From Plectrocnemia conspersa (Eukaryota > Arthropoda > Insecta > Trichoptera > Polycentropodidae), in contig VTFK01000002.1 of NCBI GenBank assembly GCA_009617715.1, forward strand, positions 620,001-684,000: a stretch of 64,000 nucleotides of DNA. The letters are read 5' to 3'. The notes beneath the pieces were generated by a model. That model was given only the letters and a program-made list of their open reading frames with translations. It was not told where the DNA came from and did not search any database. This document shows positions 37,626 to 50,000 of this stretch, one piece after another. Numbering within the stretch: the first letter of the stretch is position 1; every line of letters starts with the position of its first letter. The position numbers were made by a program, and so were the translations under genes.

Positions 37626-38739
37626 TTAACTGTTGTTAATTAAATTATATTATTTTTTGATGTTTGAAAATTGTGATATAATAACAAAACTAGTCAGAAA
37701 GTGAATATTATACATAAATACATACATATGTATATCCTTTCACTCATATATTAAAGATAATGGCTAGAATGTTTTGTTCTTTGGTTTGTTTTTGTGAAGC
37801 AAGTAATAAAATTCTACACCTTGTTTATAAATTATCAATATTTCACTATCTATAAAAGCTTTTTTTTTATAAACTACTTAGTATTTATATATATATTCAA
37901 TAATATAAATGCATACGTATGTATATACAAATTTTACTTAACCAAACATGACCAAAGCAAGAATATATAATATGCCGAAACGTCTATCAAAAATAAGAAA
38001 ACAACGCGAAAACCCCCGTAATATGAATTATAATATATGTAAGTACTTGCAAACAAACTTTTAAAAGGTACACATTCTTATAGTATATATACATACAAAT
38101 GCACACCATTTACCAAATATGTTTGACATTCAAACATCAAATTCACTAATGTTTAAAAATATATTACAATATAAAAGTAAAGTTAGATGAAAATAAAAAA
38201 AAAACATAAAAAAGTGTGAAAGACGAAGCTGAAAAAAAAGACCAGTCCGTAAGGTCAAAGACTAGTTAACCAGAAGTAGTGGCTACGAAACATTTTATTT
38301 ATAAAAAAAACACTATTATTAAAAACCGTTCACAGCTGCAAAGTTACATCTATTGATTATAAATTGAAATACACATAATAATTTATAATTAATGATATAG
38401 ATGTTATCGATTCCCAGACGTTCAGTCTGTTGGTTAATACTTACGTTACGTATTCATTATGTCTGATTGACTTACTCAGTTGGTTTATATTTACCCCGTT
38501 AAAACGTATTGGGCTTATGCCTATTAGGTTACAAGGAGAGATTGTAAAAAATATATTTAAAAAAAAATTAAGCTGTCATAATCATGTAGTATTAAAAGAT
38601 TAGCTACTTAAACTATATTTAATATAGAAACTTGCCTAACCTGAAAAACTCAATGAAAAATTATGAAAAAATCGTAACTGGTTAAAAAATTACCGGTACA
38701 CAAAAATAACAGTAAATTTGGACTCACTGGAAGCAAGAT

Positions 38740-39460
38740 ATAATCTTGCACGTCATGCGGAGCCTAGCTGAAAAAGGCTACGAATATGTAGCAGACCCAT
38801 TTTTATCTTTAATTTCCGAATATATTTTTCGTATAACGATCAGCAAACAATTGGATTTTTCCGTTTATTTTACTACATACCCAGGCTCATTATTGATCTT
38901 CGATGAACCCGCAAGAGGCAAAATCCCATTTCGATCAGATAATTAGTAAACAAACCTGAAAATTATCTCGAAGCTAAATTTTCAATTCCAAAAATGTAAT
39001 AAATTTTAGACAAAAGCTTTAAATACGTTGAGATTTATAGACTGAATCGACAATGGAACAAACGAGCGTCGAGAAAAACAATCGTCGTTGACAATCGAGT
39101 GCGATAAATTTCAATCGGTACCGATTCGGCTCTGGTTTAGACTTTTCCGCGTAGACGATAAGACGCCAATTTATTAATTCAATACAAATTGTTTATCAGA
39201 TGGTTGCGGTGTAGTTGGTAATTGTCTCAATTACAATAAGCCGGCAATATCCCGTCGAGGCCGTGGTGTTTTCTCTAGGGAATAAAACTTGATCAGACAT
39301 CGGATAAATACGATCTCTACGTTGGGTTTTCGTCTGATTGCTACGCTTTTAGTGCTTCTATTCGTTCGTATTTACATCTTATCGCACACGTACGAATGTG
39401 AATGTGTTGAAATAGTATTTCTTAAATCCTTTTGCTTCGCGTCTCAAGTTTTGCTACGTT
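38740..39460. promoter_or_regulatory. Complex islands, candidate enhancer
   Basis: The first part (38,746-38,946) is a 66-codon plus frame including RSLAEKGYEYVADPFLSLIS, with no splice support. The second (39,045-39,440) is noncoding and carries AACAATCG and GACAATCG Sox-type sites, CGGTACCG and TAATTGTCTCAATTA. I interpret both as noncoding regulatory DNA, with low certainty. Confidence 0.25.
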
Positions 39461-39778
39461 TTATAGAAGTTGTTATATTAAATTGTATACACTAATACGT
39501 ATATATTTGTTTTTCGAACAGAACTAGTTTTTAAGACATATTGTAAATATTGTTAATTAATGATACAAAAAAATATTTTTGTATCCATTTAATTAAAAAA
39601 ATAATCACGTTTTTGCTTCTTATGGCATTTACACAAGTAAATACAAGGGGATTTTATAGCACATTTATTTTATATAAAACAGAAAGATGCGTCAAACTCA
39701 TCAATTTAATTATTTAATTTATTTTCGTTGTTTTAATAATTATATTAAAGTGCGTAATTAATAATACAGTATTTAGAG

Positions 39779-39846
39779 CAGTGGTTCTTAACCGGTGCAC
39801 CGCGGTGCACCAGTGCACCGCGAGCCTATTGCAAGTGCACCGCGAG
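39779..39846 (+). repeat. Left TIR and subterminal GTGCACC repeats of the hAT
   Basis: After the 15-bp inverted repeat come four GTGCACC copies within about 55 bp, three of them extended to GTGCACCGCG. The right end has two similar copies, GGTGCACCGCC and AGTGCACCGTG, between about 42,083 and 42,124. Confidence 0.85.
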
Positions 39847-39934
39847 AAAATTAGTAAAAACGAAAAATCCGCAAAATAGTAAAATCTTAATGTTTCAATC
39901 AATCTATATTTTATTATAGTTGCGATACCCCATA

Positions 39935-41746
39935 ATGGTTAAATTTATTACCAAACGAAATTGTGAATCAGACCAAAATATTAACGACACTGGGAGTACA
40001 AGTGGAAGAAGTAGTGACGATGTTACTAGACATCATACGTCTCATACAAAAGAAAATACATCCAGTAAAATAAAAAAAATTAATCGACAGTATTCTGAAG
40101 AATATTTACGTTTCGGTTTTACTAGCATCAATGAGGAAGGATATCACATTCCACTATGTGTTGTATGTGGAGAAAAACTATCCAATAGCGCGATGTATCC
40201 TGACAAGTTAAATTGCCACTTCACTACGAAGCACGCCGATCTTGCATCAAAAAGTAAAGATTACTTCAAAAGATTGTTAAACATGCAAAATAAACAAGCG
40301 AAATCTTTTGAAAAAATTGTTAAAACTTCCGATAAGGCACAACTGGCGTCATACAAGATTGCTGAATTGATTGCTGTACAATTAAAACCACATACTGTAG
40401 CAGAGTCTCTAATTTTACCTGCATGTTGGAAAATAGGAATAATTATGTTTGGTGATGAAGCAAAAAAGAAAATTATGAAAATTCCTCTTTCAAACGATAA
40501 AATAAAAAAAAAGAATTTTAAATATGTCGGACGATATTGAGAAAACAGTTAACGATAAACTTTCCAAGCGATATTTTGTTTTACAAGTCGACGAATCTAC
40601 TGACATTAGCGGTAAGGAACAAATACTAAGATTCGTTCTTTTCAAAAATGAAAACAAAATAGTGAATCAATATCTATGCTGCAAAGAACTTACTGAGCAT
40701 ACGACAGGACAAGATGCTTTTGATCTTATTTCTTCATATTTAGAACAATTTAAAATATCATGGGAGTTATGTGTAGGAATTTGTACGGATGGTGCTCCTT
40801 CAATGATAGGCTCATTTAAAGGATTTGTAACCCTTGCAAAGACAAGAAAACCTAATATTATATCTACGCACTGTTTTTTACATAGAGAATCTTTAGTTTC
40901 GAAAACATTACCAGCCGCACTAAATCCTGTACTAGATCAAGGTGTAAATATGGTGAATTTTATAAAATCAAGACCTTTAAAAACACGCATTTTTAAAAAA
41001 ACTTTGCATTTCTATGGAAGCTAAGTACAAGTGTTTGCTTTTACACTGAAGTCAGGAGGTTTTGCCGATTCGTAGAACTTAAGAATGAATTGTTAATTTT
41101 TTTTTTCGATATGAAGGTATGGATGATTTGGTAAAATGTCTTCAGAATAATGATAGGTATGCTAAAGTGGCATATTTAGCAAATATTTTTAATTATTTAA
41201 ATAACGTTACCACAAACATTCAAGGAAAAAACGAAAAATTTTTGACATCCATTGACAAATTGACAGGATTTCGGAAAAAAATAACTCTTTGGAAAAATTG
41301 AATATTAAAAAAAAAAAAAGTAGATATGTTTCCTTCACTTAACGAAAACAATCCCGAGGGAGAAAATTATGACTGGATACGAAATCCATTTGCTACGATT
41401 GATACATCGTGTTATGGATTTTCATACGCCGAAGAAGAAGAATTAGTCTCATTGTCGACTGATCGTACTCTAAAAATGAAATTTTCCGAAATGACCATGA
41501 AGGACTTTTGGATTTCTGTCCAAGAGGAATATCCAGTTCTTTACATGAAGGCATTGAAAATTTTGTTAAAGTTGTCAACATCATATTTGTGTGAGCTTGG
41601 TTTCTCAACAGTAACTAATTTGAAAACTAAAAAACGGAAAAGACAGAGAAAAAAATTTAGACGTTGAATTAAGGGTAACTATATCAAATATTCGACCTAA
41701 TATTTCTGATATCTGCAAAAGCCAACAAGCTCAGGTATCACATTAA
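39935..41746 (+). pseudogene. ZBED5/FAM200-like hAT transposase, frameshifted
   Basis: Segments of one transposase appear in order. The first (39,935-40,537) has a BED zinc finger, CVVC...HFTTKH, after FGFTSINEEGYHIPLC. The second (about 40,513-41,024) has the RNase-H core, with LQVDESTD holding the first catalytic Asp and CTDGAPSM the second. The third (41,119-41,301) has AYLANIFNYLNN and the helical insertion. The fourth (41,326-41,667) ends with the hAT dimerisation region, YPVLYMKALKILLKLSTSYL and ELGFSTVTN. The tail, ISDICKSQQAQVSH and stop TAA, lies in yet another frame to 41,746. Breaks occur in an A-run near 40,505-40,513, around 41,000-41,100, 41,301-41,326 and near 41,650. The start is ATG at 39,935. 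Product inactive as it stands. Confidence 0.9.
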
Positions 41747-42157
41747 GTAATTTTTGATTGATCATATAAATTCTATTATATTAAGCAGGGACGTCATTTT
41801 GGGTAAACGAAGGGGAGGAAATGCACCATTTATATTTGCCACCCAAAGAGCACCTTCAAATATTAATATAAATATTTTTAATAAAACGCGTATAAATATA
41901 AAATTGTTTCTAGGGCAAAATTAACTAACTTAATTTATTTTCATTATTAAACTTTTTTTATATAATTTAACTTAAAAAAATATGTAAAAAAATTGTATGT
42001 AATTTTGTATGTAACTAGGTATTATTTTTTTTAAATATGTAATAAAAATGATGTCCACATATTTTTTGCGACCTCTTAATTTTGGTGCACCGCCACTTTT
42101 TCCCACGATGAAAAGTGCACCGTGACTTTGAAAAGGTTAAGAACCACTGATTTAGAG

Positions 42158-44459
42158 TATACATACTGTATATGAAAACTTTCATTATAAAGCAAATAAT
42201 TTAAATTTATATAGAGATAATTTATAGTACATAATAAGAATCAATAAATTAAAAAGTATAACTCGGGAAATTGTATTTTCACAAATAATATAAACTCGTG
42301 CAAAAGAAAGTTTGTAAAAGGTATGCCACAAAAATTGACTGACAAAGCTCAGAAATACTGACACGAAATCTGATACTAAAAAATCAATAACTTGTAAACT
42401 GTCTATATTACAAATAATAAAATAGAGCTTTTAATATTGTTGAAAAAATTAAATGTGTTTTACTCATATCAATAACAGACGAGACGTGTAATTTTAATGG
42501 ATAAAGGAAGTAAAGGGTAATAAAAACACGTTTAATATCATGTAAGAAATCAAGGAAAGGAACAAATAGGTATTATATTATTTTTTTATGAGCTTTGACT
42601 TTTTTTTTGAAACAATATTTTTTAATAAAATGGGTACTTAAATAACTTTAAATTTGTAATTTTGATTTTTCAATGTAGCATTACCAATTGTCTCTCATAT
42701 TTTTGTATACAATTGTATTTTACTACAATGTTTTTAAGATTAACTATTTGTCTTTAAACTTACTTTAATATTTTCTTACCTGGCATAATTTACCATTCAT
42801 TTTTTATAGAAAAAATCAAAAGTATTTTATAAGTCCTCAAGTCATTTTGAAAATCTTAAGATTTTTACTGGCTAGAAATTTGAGGAACCAAATAGAAGTG
42901 GCTGCATTTTTCTGAACTTTTATGGTGTTTTATGGTGCGCAAATTCAACGTAAGCTTCGCTAGATGCGACTTCAGGATCAACCTTCAATCTTCAAATATT
43001 TATCATTCGTTAGTTATTTTCTTTATATCTGTTTTTATATGATAACGGAATTAATAGCATTAGGTATTTTCCCCAGAGAAACAATAATGCTGCTCTTTTT
43101 CACTGTTTATGTAATATTCGCTTATGTTTCAAAGAGTGCACATTTCTTCTTTTTAATAAATATATACATCGCTATTTCATTGTTCTATAATAATTTTAGC
43201 CGGGTTGCTTTTCACGCACATTTACGGATTTAGTACGAGCAAATTTGTTCCTGAAAATTTGATTTAAGTTCTAAGAAAATCTACATAAAATATTAAGATA
43301 CTTATTTTTAAGCAACTCACATATACTTTTCATTTATTCATACTTTCTTATAAATATATTCATAAATAAATATAGGTTATTTTTAAAACTAATATATTTT
43401 TCCATGCTAAGCGATTGAGCGGTTCGATGTTTTTTAGAACTGAATTTATTTTCAATTTTCCCTTTCTCACCTATTACCGGCTATGTTATCAGATTTTTCC
43501 ATTTTTCCGGTTGCCCAAAGCAAAACAGATCGGGAACAATATTACCCCATAATTTATATTCCACGCGATTTTAATATTGCATTTACATATATAATATACC
43601 AATACAGTATATACTTCTGTAAATATACATATATAATTATATTATCAAAAACTCATTGAATTACAAAACTCCAATAATACGCTACGTATTGAATCATAAA
43701 TTCCGGTTTAATTCCAGGGGCTTGTGACTGAGAGTTGGTTCGGGTCAACGTCGAATCAGTGTCTTAAAATGTCGGTCAATCAAATTAACCGGTCTCTATA
43801 TATTGACTTTGATATTTAATGAATTGTAGCACTCTAGATTCACCTTGGTGCTGCTCAACTATCGAACATATGATGAAATTATTGTATCGTATTTATATAA
43901 GTATGATTACTTATAATCACACTGAATATTACTTTTTTAGATAAATATGCTTTTAACAAGATGTATGCAAAATTATATACCGGATTCAGATGTATTATTA
44001 CTTTACCATTTTTTAGATTAATTTTTGAAAGAGCAATATATAGAACTAAGGTAACAAAAAACTTATTTTGTAATAAAATATCGAGCTTTTTGTAGCGATA
44101 CTTTTTCACTTTAAAAACCCATACTTAACCAAAATTCTACTTATGTGCTATGTGGCATAACGTATCAAAAGCAATCTTTAACGTTTGATAAAAAAAACAT
44201 TTTTCGAAGCGAAAATACTTTAAAATAAAAATTTTACAATATATGATATTAGTATAAATATATATGTATGTAAAATACATATGTTTCAAAACTGTATATT
44301 TAAAAGCTACTGAGTCTGTAATTTTTAATATATACATCGTGTTATTTTTGTGGCAAAAAGGCAAAATTTATTGTATATGTCGGATTCAACTCCTTAATTC
44401 ACAATTAGAGGAATTAACTTTATTTTAGAAAAACTGGGTAATTCATTAAAATTAAACAC
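42158..44459. other. A+T-rich noncoding
   Basis: A more complex patch at 43,400-43,545 and 43,710-43,800 includes GGTTCGGGTCAACGTCG. Frames at 42,964-43,233, 43,879-44,109 and 44,137-44,364 are hydrophobic or Lys/Tyr/Ile-rich and judged chance. Confidence 0.4.
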
Positions 44460-45015
44460 TGTGTGATACCTCTTAACGGCTTAAGGTTCGCGCCATAAAT
44501 CAGAAAGGATTAAATATCCGCTGCCTTAAGAAGAGATAACCAAAGACAACCCGTTTATCTTTAAAACGACCTTTTCTAACCTGCGCTGCCGTATACGGCG
44601 ATACGTATTAAAAAAACACCCTTTTGTAATTGGTTCGATAAAGGAGCGCACAACAAATTATATCCTGGGGGGGCCATTATTATAAATACTTAAACGCGTG
44701 CAACCTGTGATAACTTCTACTCAGACAGTTCATCTGAAGACAACCTTGAGAGATTTTCTTTGAAGCTATTGGCATCTACACTTTAACATCCACATCAGAG
44801 TTGACTAAGCGTTTGATCTTAGAGAGCCCTTCAACTTGGACTGCAAGCAAAAGAAGACTGAATCAACTCCGAATCAAGATCGCAGAAGCCGCCGCTTCTC
44901 TCTTCGCATCCAGCTCGACGCCCGAAATTTATTGAATTGGTGCAGCCTACGCACAACACGTCTCAATCATACAATATAAAAATATTCTAAATATATTAAA
45001 TAAAATCACAAGTAA
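44460..45015 (+). other. Promoter- or LTR-like moderately GC-rich stretch
   Basis: TATAAATA stands at 44,681-44,688, followed by a C/A/G-rich leader-like stretch and AATAAA near 44,998. The order TATA box, leader, poly(A) signal within about 320 bp would fit an LTR. The initiator-like TCAGAC at 44,721 is too far from the TATA box (about 42 bp) to be convincing. No protein is encoded. A regulatory element or LTR relic are both possible. Confidence 0.3.
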
Positions 45016-45576
45016 ACTAACATTAATCGATCGTCTTAAAACTTTTCGATTTAATCATTTGCATATGAAGCGTCCGTTTAAAGCTCAAAGTAGCGAGTAG
45101 TTTTGAGAGATCTAAATTATATTACAGATTATGCCGCCAGATAAGACCAAATTTACATTGATCGTGGAAACCCTTGATGAAATACAATGTATATAATCAA
45201 CTATGTCTATCAAACGCAAAAGACGAATTATATATCGATTTTGGCAATTTCTCTGCTTGAGCTAATACATAATATAAGATTATAAATTCGTGCGTAACAT
45301 TTTTGTATATAATTTAACTTTATGTTTGTAATTTTCTGGTGTTTCCTGACCATATGATTCATATTGTCAGGCAACGCAAAATGATATTAAAAAACTGTAA
45401 ATCTGTAAATGGTGTTAAACAAGAATTTATATTTACATATGTTTATAAATTTAAAAAAAAAATAGCAATTATCGATGTTAATTACGTTTGCTAAATTATT
45501 CATAATAGAATATTATAGAATATAAAATCAGAATAAGGTTACAAAAAAAATTATGCAAGTGGGGGCAATATTATTT

Positions 45577-46350
45577 TGTGACGACCACACATATAGGTAC
45601 ATTTAAAAGGGCGATTGTCTCATTGTTAATGACCGTGACTAAAAACGTATATTCGTTAACAATGAGACAAACATCATGGCACAAGAGGGATTTCTTTTGA
45701 CCACACACAACACGGGTCGTTAAGAGAATCCTTTTTGTGACAAAACAATATGGACGCAATCAATCACCACAATGCAAACCCTTTCCAAAGAATTCGAAAA
45801 TCTGGAGCAAAGCAAAAAACTCGCTTTCGGAAATACACATCCGATTTCTCAAATTCTAAGAAGTCATTGCAGCGATTGGCTAGGAGATCGATGCACAATC
45901 GCGATTAGCCAGCTAGCGTGCATCCTCCTAAAGGATATAAGCCCGGACTCCGACGAGAAGAGGGCAGACGGTCCGAGATACGAGACGGCTGAGGCACGAG
46001 ATAAGAGACGTCACTAGACAGCAGAGCCAGCGAAACAGACGACCAGAGAGCCAAGATCTACCAGCAGCCTTCCGGAGGAACCAGCCACGCGCCCTCACCG
46101 ACAGACCTGAAGATCACACCTGACACTCACCGCGCGCAGCCACAGAGCCTGAGACATCATCACCTGCACACCTTCATCGCGAGAAACGTCACGCCGTAAT
46201 CGTACATAGTCAAAATTGTAATTATAACTTGATAAACAATCTAATAGAATTCACCGAAGAGTCTTATTAGCCGCGAGGTCAACCACCCCTAGCGCTACGC
46301 CCCCTAAATTTTTATTGTCTATAGTGGTAACTTGTGTTTGTACCACATTA
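45577..46350 (+). mobile_element. LTR-like block (possible solo LTR)
   Basis: A sharply bounded, C/G-rich stretch begins TGTGACGACCACACA at about 45,577, a typical TG start for insect gypsy or Bel LTRs. It ends near GTTTGTACCACA (about 46,350). Inside are a hairpin with 13-bp arms (45,617-45,629 and 45,656-45,668) and TATAAG at 45,936-45,941. A GCAGAC initiator-like site sits about 30 bp downstream. A long purine/C-rich leader follows. I could not find a target-site duplication, a primer-binding site or any gag-pol. The 81-codon frame at 45,772-46,017 has no recognisable product. A cellular promoter is the alternative. Confidence 0.4.
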
Positions 46351-47239
46351 GCGGATAAAACTAAAGAAATTTCAATAATTTGCGAATGAGCTAGCGAGAT
46401 AAGAGATGACTCATCGGTAGGAATTCAGATTAAAAATCCAATTAGTTTAATTTAATTTATAATTCTTTTTAAAAAACGATATGCCATAACGGTCAGACTA
46501 GAAAGCACAGTCATCTCTTTAACGTGAGCTTTCGATAACGAGGGCAAGAAATGTTAATATAACAAAAAAGGTAGCAAATGTCAAAAAACTAATATTATAA
46601 CAATTCAAACGATGAACCGCTGGTCTTAAAATATGACTGAGTGCTTAAAAATGACACAAGTTAGCATTTCAGCTCTATTATAAAAAAAGTTGCAGGTCCC
46701 TAGTTTCACAATATATTTTATAAATTATTCCTTAGTGTAATTCACGAAGTTAATGCGAGTTTAGGTTCTAATGAGTTCAGTTTATGTCTGCCTAATTACT
46801 TTAAGTTTATTTTGAAACAATTGTGCTTATATAGGAGTGATTCAACTATCAAAATATAAATAAAACTTTTGTCAATACATTTAATGACGTAAATTCCATA
46901 TTCATACAACAGTTGCTTTTGAAATATGACAAATATTTTTTTTCATCATATCTTTTACTTGTTTACCTTTTTTTATAAACTTATACAGATAAAATTTCAT
47001 TAATTAAGCCTGGAAAAATATTGTAAATCAATTAATTGTTCCTGTAAATCAAATCAAATATTTTCCGTCTTACAAGGATTTTCTAAAAATTATAAGACAT
47101 AACAAAATAACCGTGAAAGTTAATTTATAAACGTTTACATATTATCTTAGTATAATGATATCGGCTTACAATCTCAGATAAAAAATATCGTGACGTGAAA
47201 AATATTGTGATTAATTCTGTGTTTGAATTTATAAATGAG

Positions 47240-47560
47240 ATACTATAATTAGAAGATGCGGCGTTCTCTTGAGTGCCTAGTACCTGATACACACGAATCA
47301 AATCCACCACGAACAATGGCATATGTTGGGCATTTGGCCGGTAAATACCCACGGTTAAACAATTTACATATTCGTTTGCTATGGTTAGGTAAAATTGACC
47401 TTAAGCGCGCCGGATTTAAGCAGCAGCAGACATGTCCTTAACTAATTGAATGACCGAATTCATAGGAACAGATTTATATCCTCTCTATCAGCTCAAATGG
47501 GGAACGACTTACAATAGGATTAATTCAACAGTGAACGCTTGAGTGAAGGAACTGTGCGCA
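47240..47560. promoter_or_regulatory. Candidate regulatory island with Sox site
   Basis: GAACAATGG at 47,311-47,319 is a full-consensus Sox site. GCGCGCCGG and GGATTAATTC also occur. A 61-codon plus frame (47,256-47,441) and a 75-codon minus frame overlap and look like chance. Confidence 0.3.
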
Positions 47561-48529
47561 AATTAAATTTATGTAGGTGTAGGTCGTGCTTTAATTGAAA
47601 TTCAAACGTTAGTTATTAATTAATCATGAAGTTCTGATATTAACTAAAGTAGTTATATCATACTAACAATATGACAAAACGATAGTGTATCGTTTATGAT
47701 AAATTTAAACTTTCTGAATTGGTTGTTCGACTAGCTGCTGAAGATAATATTTTTATAAAAGTTTATACAAACACTACTTAAATTTGTGAATATTTTATGA
47801 AAAAGTAATTTATATTGACAATGAATAAATCGGACACCATGGAACTTAAACTTAAAAAATATTTTTCTGTATTATGATATACTTTCTTTACTCCATTTAT
47901 ACGAATATTCAGTTCAATATTTTTACTATAGTTAAATAAAGTTGCAAGATATTATAAAGACTTTAAAACACATAGTAATGTATAAAACCCAAAAAAAATA
48001 AAACATTATATATATACAAATAAATTATAGCACTCTTAATATCGAATATATATCATAAATCAAATTAATCTTTTTTTAAATATTATATGTTCTCCATTAA
48101 TATTAACTACGTACATAAATTAATTTCCTCTTCGTAATCTTCCTCTTCAGGCAAAAAATAGTTTGAAACTCGCATTTATTTTCCTTTTAACAAAAATTAT
48201 GATGATGTAAAAAATACATTAAGAAACTTTTATAATAAGTTGGCGCAATTTAAATAAACTTATATCATATATAATATTATATAAACTAAATATGTATATA
48301 ATATAATATAAAGTAAAAACCTTCAAAATTAATAATTTTACCAACTCATTACGGTCAAGGTTAGCAGCGGTTCCATTTTAGCAACAATCCAACTAACCGA
48401 CTTAATCTTAATCTGCAAGTTAAAAATAGACCAACAAAAGCACACACGCCTAAGCCTTGGTCCGGATTTTAAAGACAATACAAAAGTAGAAAAAGCAGCA
48501 AGCAAACACATGAATAAATAGAAAGCAAT

Positions 48530-48870
48530 AATAAAAGCTTAGCGCAAAGGCCTAACGGGCGTTCACTTTAATAGTTAACGGAGCTTCTAACTCGCTTTAC
48601 GTTTGTACGGGGGTGTATATAAAAAGTTTTCTTGTTAAGCCGTAATGAGATTACTTTTCATCATCCGCAATAAAGAAGCGCGATTTCTTATGGACAGGGG
48701 TTAACCAAAAAAATTCAAGAAACGGGGTTAAACACACGTGCAAAAGTTTCGGCGAATTTATTTCGACATGCGTAATTTTTTCTTTTGTGCAAATCGAAAC
48801 ACGCGATACGGTCGTTTGTAGAAATGTGGAAGGAGGCTTTTTTAAAAGTGTTTTTGTCATAAGTGAATGT
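48530..48870. promoter_or_regulatory. Island with paired-class homeodomain site and TATA
   Basis: TAATGAGATTA at 48,643-48,653 is a TAATNNNATTA (P3) site, the target of cooperative paired-class homeodomain dimers. TATATAAAAA lies 27 bp upstream at 48,616. The 80-codon minus frame across the island has no recognised content. Confidence 0.35.
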
Positions 48871-49639
48871 TTAAAAAATAAAAATTTTAACATCTCTGGC
48901 TGAATTTCTTTATGATGTAAAGTAAGACTTAGTTAAATCAAACGTAGGTAATTTAAAAATGTGTTTTAATAAATAAAAGTATTATTATATATAAAAAATC
49001 TTATCTATAGCTAATTTAACTTCAACTTAGAGAACCAAATGAAAGAGAGCACTACAGAGTTGCATAATATTTGCCCCTTTATATTTATCTGAAATTTGAT
49101 TTTTAAATGTCTACAAACCAATTTATAAAAAAAATCAATCGAAAAATCAGAGATAAAGTTTCTACCCTATAATGAACCAAACTAAGTTGAATAATTTTAT
49201 ATTAAGGTCTTAAAAAAGAGAACCAATGACAACGGTTTTGCCGTAATACAAGAGCTTTGGTAGCATATTGTGATATATAACATAAATATTTATAAAATGT
49301 CTGTTTTGAACAAAACTATATTTTGTCATATAAAAAAGGTCCCGCAGTATATATTTAATAGTTAATAATAACGACGTTTTCTTACCAAAGCTTACTAATC
49401 AACTTAACCCTGATAAGAAACTACGTCGCAGGTATTTTTTTACGTCGTAGGTTATATTAAATATTTAGAACTTTTAAAGGTCCATATATGTAATAGTAGT
49501 GTATTAATCTATCTATGATTTATATAACGTCCGTTAGTCACTTGTAACAATTAAGTTTATATCTTCGATACGCATAAAATAAATAGATAATATACAAAGA
49601 ATTCTCAAATGCATATTAAACGGATTCAGTTACAACAAT

Positions 49640-50000
49640 CTTTCAATCCAATCCGACTACTTATGTAGCTTCTCTGTCAATAACATTAATGCCTACACTA
49701 CACTCTCTGGAAGTTGTCCGAACTGAAGTTACAACTGAAGACAGCTGAGACCTACGACTTCGAGTAAGCGACCACGCTGCCGCAAATTTCATATGCCGTC
49801 TGGACGGCGGTCTCTGTCACGTACAGCTGACATATTTGCGCGCGATCAAAAAATGTGCCAAATAATCGCAATTTTTAAATTAAATTTATTCAAATTACGC
49901 TACTGATACTTATAAAAGTTTGTGTGGGCACTCACCAATACAATATCAGTGAAAACTTTTCGGTCGTAAATATTCAATTTACGCAAAATCTTTGTCGGCT
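49640..50000. promoter_or_regulatory. GC-richer island with two CAGCTG E-boxes
   Basis: CAGCTG occurs at 49,742-49,747 and 49,824-49,829, the class bound by proneural and MyoD-type bHLH dimers. CCGTCTGGACGGCGG and TTTGCGCGCGATC lie between or beside them. Noncoding; it may be a promoter. Confidence 0.35.

Larger units (their letters stand above)
39779..42149 (+). mobile_element. hAT (Buster-type) DNA transposon, full-length
   Basis: The 2,371-bp element has perfect 15-bp terminal inverted repeats, CAGTGGTTCTTAACC at 39,779 and its complement ending at 42,149. It is flanked by an identical 8-bp target duplication, ATTTAGAG (39,771-39,778 and 42,150-42,157). The duplication fits the nnnTAnnn pattern of the Buster branch. 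The subterminal regions carry repeated GTGCACC motifs, four on the left and two on the right, likely transposase-binding sites. It encloses one BED-finger transposase frame broken by frameshifts. Intact ends and duplication indicate a fairly recent insertion. Confidence 0.93.

Noticed and set aside
39920..39934. Upstream TTG start for the hAT transposase
   Set aside because: ATG at 39,935 gives the usual MVKF-type start for this family; the upstream codons add nothing conserved.
44681..44730. Complete core promoter (TATA plus initiator)
   Set aside because: The initiator-like TCAGAC is about 42 bp from the TATA box, too far for the normal 30-bp spacing.
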